Source of the DNA: Halictus rubicundus
Taxonomy: Eukaryota; Arthropoda; Insecta; Hymenoptera; Halictidae
Reading direction: 5' to 3'
Assembly: GCF_050948215.1 (NCBI RefSeq)
Contig: NC_135149.1
Location: 15,543,001-15,607,000 of the forward strand
DNA length: 64,000 nt
The translations under genes were made by a program, and so were the position numbers. The notes below the pieces were generated by a model. The model did no database searches. It had not been told where the DNA came from and saw only the letters and a list, made by a program, of their open reading frames with translations. Numbering within the stretch: position 1 is the stretch's first letter; every line of letters starts with the position of its first letter. This document shows, piece after piece, positions 60,881 through 64,000 of this stretch.

Positions 60881-61534
60881 GTAAGGGGACAGCAGGCAGA
60901 GGAGATCCTCGCTTGGTAGCGACGTGGTAGCCGAGTAGAAAGCCCGGCTAGTGCTGAGACCGGTCGGCCGTCCATCTTGGCCGTCGCCGTGGCGGTCCTT
61001 ATCTGCACTCACAGCTCCGCTGCTAGACGTCCGGTGATCTAGGGCACTTCTCCTCTCCCCTCCCCCTCGCCTTCTCTCTTTCCCACTGCCACCCCTCCCC
61101 TCTCCTCTCTCCAACATTCTCTGTCCGTCTCTCTATCGCCCCGGCTCTCTTCGACTTTTTCCACGGTTCGCAGAAGAGACGATATTTCCTACAGTTTCTT
61201 TCTAATTTGAGCTTTCGTCTTTGCCTTCTCGCTCCCTCGTTCGTAGAATAACGAAATCAACGGAGAGACAGACGAGAATCGTAAACGATACGAAACGCGG
61301 AAAGGTATTTCTCTGAAACGCGACGAGAAGACGAGAAGAAGACGATTTCCGTTCCTCTCCAGCAAGGGTATAACGGAGTCCCGTCACACAGCTGTCTGTG
61401 CATATCGAATGAACGACTTTCCATAGGATCTCGGTCGGATCTCGTGAAACGTTAATCGCGGTAGCACATACTTATTGCGCGTTGCCGACACGTAGGCTCG
61501 TCCCGTGCGAGGCTGTTCGCGGCACTCGGTCTTC

Positions 61535-61540
<6 letters not shown>

Positions 61541-61577
<37 letters not shown>
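61541..61577. repeat. (CT)n microsatellite
   Basis: About 18 perfect CT units. Confidence 0.95.
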
Positions 61578-61583
<6 letters not shown>

Positions 61584-61852
61584 GTTTTCCTCCTTTCCCC
61601 TCCTACGTCTGTTTCCCTCCGACGAAGAAGAGAGCGAAACGTTAAATATTCGAATCACCCGTTTGGAATTATGGAGGAGGAAGGTCGCGCGTGAACGTCC
61701 GAAAGTCGAAGAGGGAATAGCTACGCGAAATAAAGCGAAGGGGACGGAGACCGAGTGCAGTGGTCTCGGTCACACCGGATAAACCGGGAAACGAAGAATG
61801 GTGGGGTAGGAGGAAACGAAAGGATACCGGGGTTCTTCGAAGTCTACAAGTA

Positions 61853-62063
61853 CAATGAATTCTCGATATATGTCAACAACGCGGGTCCTGCCAGCGTCAT
61901 GTATCGTCCAGGAGACATAGCCGAGTCATGTTATGTTTACACTCCTCGACGTCCGAGGTCTCTCGAGCTTCGCGGCCCCTCACGGAGTATACCCCGCGGT
62001 AGTGGGGATCATTCCGCGACGTTTATCATCCAGGCCTTGGCGACGTATATAGAGAAATCACTG
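61853..62063 (+). mobile_element. TA-flanked 211-bp MITE, copy B (uninterrupted)
   Basis: The left end CAATGAATTCTCGATATATG and the right end (reverse complement CAGTGATTTCTCTATATACG) are terminal inverted repeats, and TA lies outside each (61851-61852, 62064-62065). It is the undisturbed sister of copy A at 40.2 kb. A 387-codon plus frame runs through it by chance. Confidence 0.8.
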
Positions 62064-64000
62064 TACATACGTCCCGAAAAACATTCGAAGGGAAGGCGTC
62101 GGGACGTATCGTGTCGCGCAGCGTTCGGAAAATTAGGGAAACGAAACGGTAAGACTGCATTGAATAGAGAACCTTGGAGCACGCAACGAAGCTTCCGTGG
62201 TCTCCAGAAATGGAAAACTCTAGGATCGGATGGTGTTGTTTGCATCGCGCATCGTAGCAATTTGGCAATTTCGTCGGGGCACTACAACAGTATAGAAACG
62301 GTTGAGTCGTCGAGAATCTTTGTCGACGGAACTCGGCGGTTGCACGTAGAGCGGTTCGAAACTTCGGAAAAATCAATCCCGCCGGGGTTTCGCGAAACGC
62401 CAGTGTCAGTGCAATTCATTTGCATGGGAATTGCACTCGGCGGAGATGGCTGCAGCCCGGTATCGATTTTAAGTGGACCGGCAGGCTGTCCCGTCAGCCT
62501 GCTGTCTCGTCTTCCCTTGGACAGAAGCTACTCGAGGACGCGCAAGCGCTGCTGCGAAAACTTCTCTCGTGGAAAGTTCACGGAACCTCTAAACTCTGAG
62601 GGCGAGCGGTGCCTCGGCCCCGATTCGCCTTGCTTCGATCTCACGTTTCTCCGTATTTCGACGCGTACTCGCGCCCAGCTATCGCCGCTACGAGCGCCGG
62701 GTTCCGGGTTCCTACGAATCGCCGAAAATACCGAGACGTTGAGAGTTGAGAGTTTTGCGGCGACCGCTGCCACGGGAACGCCATGGGAACGCCGCGCCGC
62801 GAAGCGCCGAGCCGAGCCGTGCTGTAGGAACGCTATGCGCGGTGGCCAGCCAGTCGACGTAATCTATACGATATATTTTATGCAATACCTTCTTTTCGTG
62901 GTCGTCGAGTTACATTAAAAGAGAATGGATGTTTCGCGTTGCGAGAGAGTTTGGAATTGTACGCGAGTTTGAAAGTAGCTCGGGGAACGCGCGGGGATTG
63001 GTAGATGGGTGAGATAGGTTAGGCATGAGTCGGATATCCCCCGTGGCCAGTACGTAAGGACAATAAGCCAAAAAGTTGGCAAGGCAAGCATGGCGGGAGC
63101 CGTTACCCGTTATGAAACTCAAGGGTGAAGTCAAGATTGTAATTAGCTGGCGCTAAGTTTCGAGGTTTCCCTTGTATTTGAATGCGATCTAGCCGGCTAG
63201 GCTACCTAACCGAACTATAGCTGGCTAGTCGACCGTACTACCCGCCTCGCCCATCCTGGATCGTCGAGACGACTCCGTTTATATACTCGATACCGCTCGC
63301 GAGCGTTTCCGACCCCTTTGCCTTCCTCCCCCTTCCTTCCTCGCGTTTTCTCCGAGAAGGGACGACGACGACGACGACGACGCGAACAAGATAACGCGTC
63401 CTATCACTTGGAAATTTCAAAATTTCCACAGGTTCGCCGACCATCGGGATTCTAAGCTGCAACATACACGGGAAAGGGTTGAAAGGTATTCGACAAAATC
63501 GTGTCGGCCACGCGCGCGGCTACGAGAGCTCGGTAACTCGGCGTTGCTTCGATGAAAAGCGCAACCGCAAAAACATAAGGAAAACCGCGGTGTGACGCGT
63601 AAGCACGATGTGGATAGTTGTGCCTGCTGCGAACCGTTCGCTGCGAGCTGCGAGTCGTGCAGGGTGAACGTTCGCGGGGAACGAGGCGGGGCTCCCCGAA
63701 ACACGTACGGCAATTACAACGACCGTTCTGGAAAGTAGAGAGCTTCTGTCCCACGATTGTTATCTACACGTGTTGTTTATCGATTGTTTCGTTGTCTGGA
63801 GGCAACTGGCAACTGGCAACCAACAACGTATATCGTGGGGTCGAAAAGCACGGCTGCCAGTAATTGCCAGGAACGAAAAGAGGTTCGACGTAACCAACGA
63901 TATCTTTCGTTTCTGGCCAGAGGTATGGTTCGAGCGACAAGGACGCCACGTCGCCTCTCGTCGTCACCTCTATCGTCGGCTATTCGGACGACGCGAGACA
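62064..64000. other. Gene-free stretch to the window end
   Basis: No recognised gene is present. A (GAC)n run lies at 63361-63382 and ACTGGCAA repeats near 63804-63822. The long plus frame reaching 62918 shows no domain and starts in DNA unrelated to any gene. Confidence 0.4.

Larger units (their letters stand above)
59252..61852. other. Gene-free stretch
   Basis: No recognised gene is present. Complex islands lie at about 59520-59760, 60110-60200 and 60725-60860. A heptamer GGCTAAC/GGGTAAC array is at 60537-60589, GGAGAC units at 60638-60675 and (CT)n at 61541-61577. Confidence 0.4.

Noticed and set aside
61755..62918. 387-codon plus-strand frame
   Set aside because: It runs through a MITE (61853-62063) and CpG-rich DNA, has no domain or coding periodicity I can see, and the matching MITE copy at 40 kb is not part of any gene.

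Overview
The window looks like nuclear DNA of an insect, most likely a hymenopteran and perhaps a bee (inference). The genes are split by short GT-AG introns. CpG is abundant and undepleted, microsatellites are very dense, and the mobile elements are small TA- or TTAA-flanked elements plus one decayed mariner. I see no bacterial-style operons, no CRISPR array and no rRNA, and I found no convincing tRNA.

All recognisable protein genes lie in the first 10.6 kb. They are a zinc metallopeptidase of the YIL108W type (+, 3015-4968, two exons), glycolipid transfer protein GLTP (+, 6334-7472, five exons), the ciliary transition-zone protein TMEM17 (-, 8271-7616, three exons) and the minor-spliceosome protein SNRNP48 / U11-48K (-, 10580-9001, five exons). 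I rebuilt the exon structures by joining frames across GT...AG boundaries; every join keeps phase and family motifs. GLTP and TMEM17 converge on a 143-bp gap with a near-palindromic pair of poly(A) signals. SNRNP48 and TMEM17 are tandem on the minus strand. They act in unrelated processes (proteolysis, lipid transfer, cilia, U12 splicing), so they are neighbours rather than a pathway.

From about 10.6 kb to the end (about 53 kb) I recognise no coding exon. This could be intergenic DNA or a very long intron of a gene outside the window. It is GC-rich, CpG-rich low-complexity DNA broken by islands of AT-richer, complex sequence that look like non-coding regulatory DNA. The islands include a 66-70 bp element present three times (13.7, 22.6 and 37.5 kb, the last inverted), a pair of related elements (39.8 and 52.7 kb), a homeodomain/E-box-like cluster near 41.9 kb and a 60-nt hairpin with pre-miRNA geometry at 51.3 kb.

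Mobile and repeat content: a mirrored array of CTCF-like motifs with a 430-bp foldback core (11.5-12.35 kb), a 214-bp foldback (15.77-15.98 kb), a frameshifted mariner (25.44-26.66 kb), a nest of MITE-like elements (40.2-41.5 kb) with a sister copy at 61.9 kb, and an uninterrupted (CTGTTT)n array of about 89 units (58.7-59.25 kb). I found no clear new multi-gene system. The best leads are the three-copy element, the hairpin and the foldbacks.
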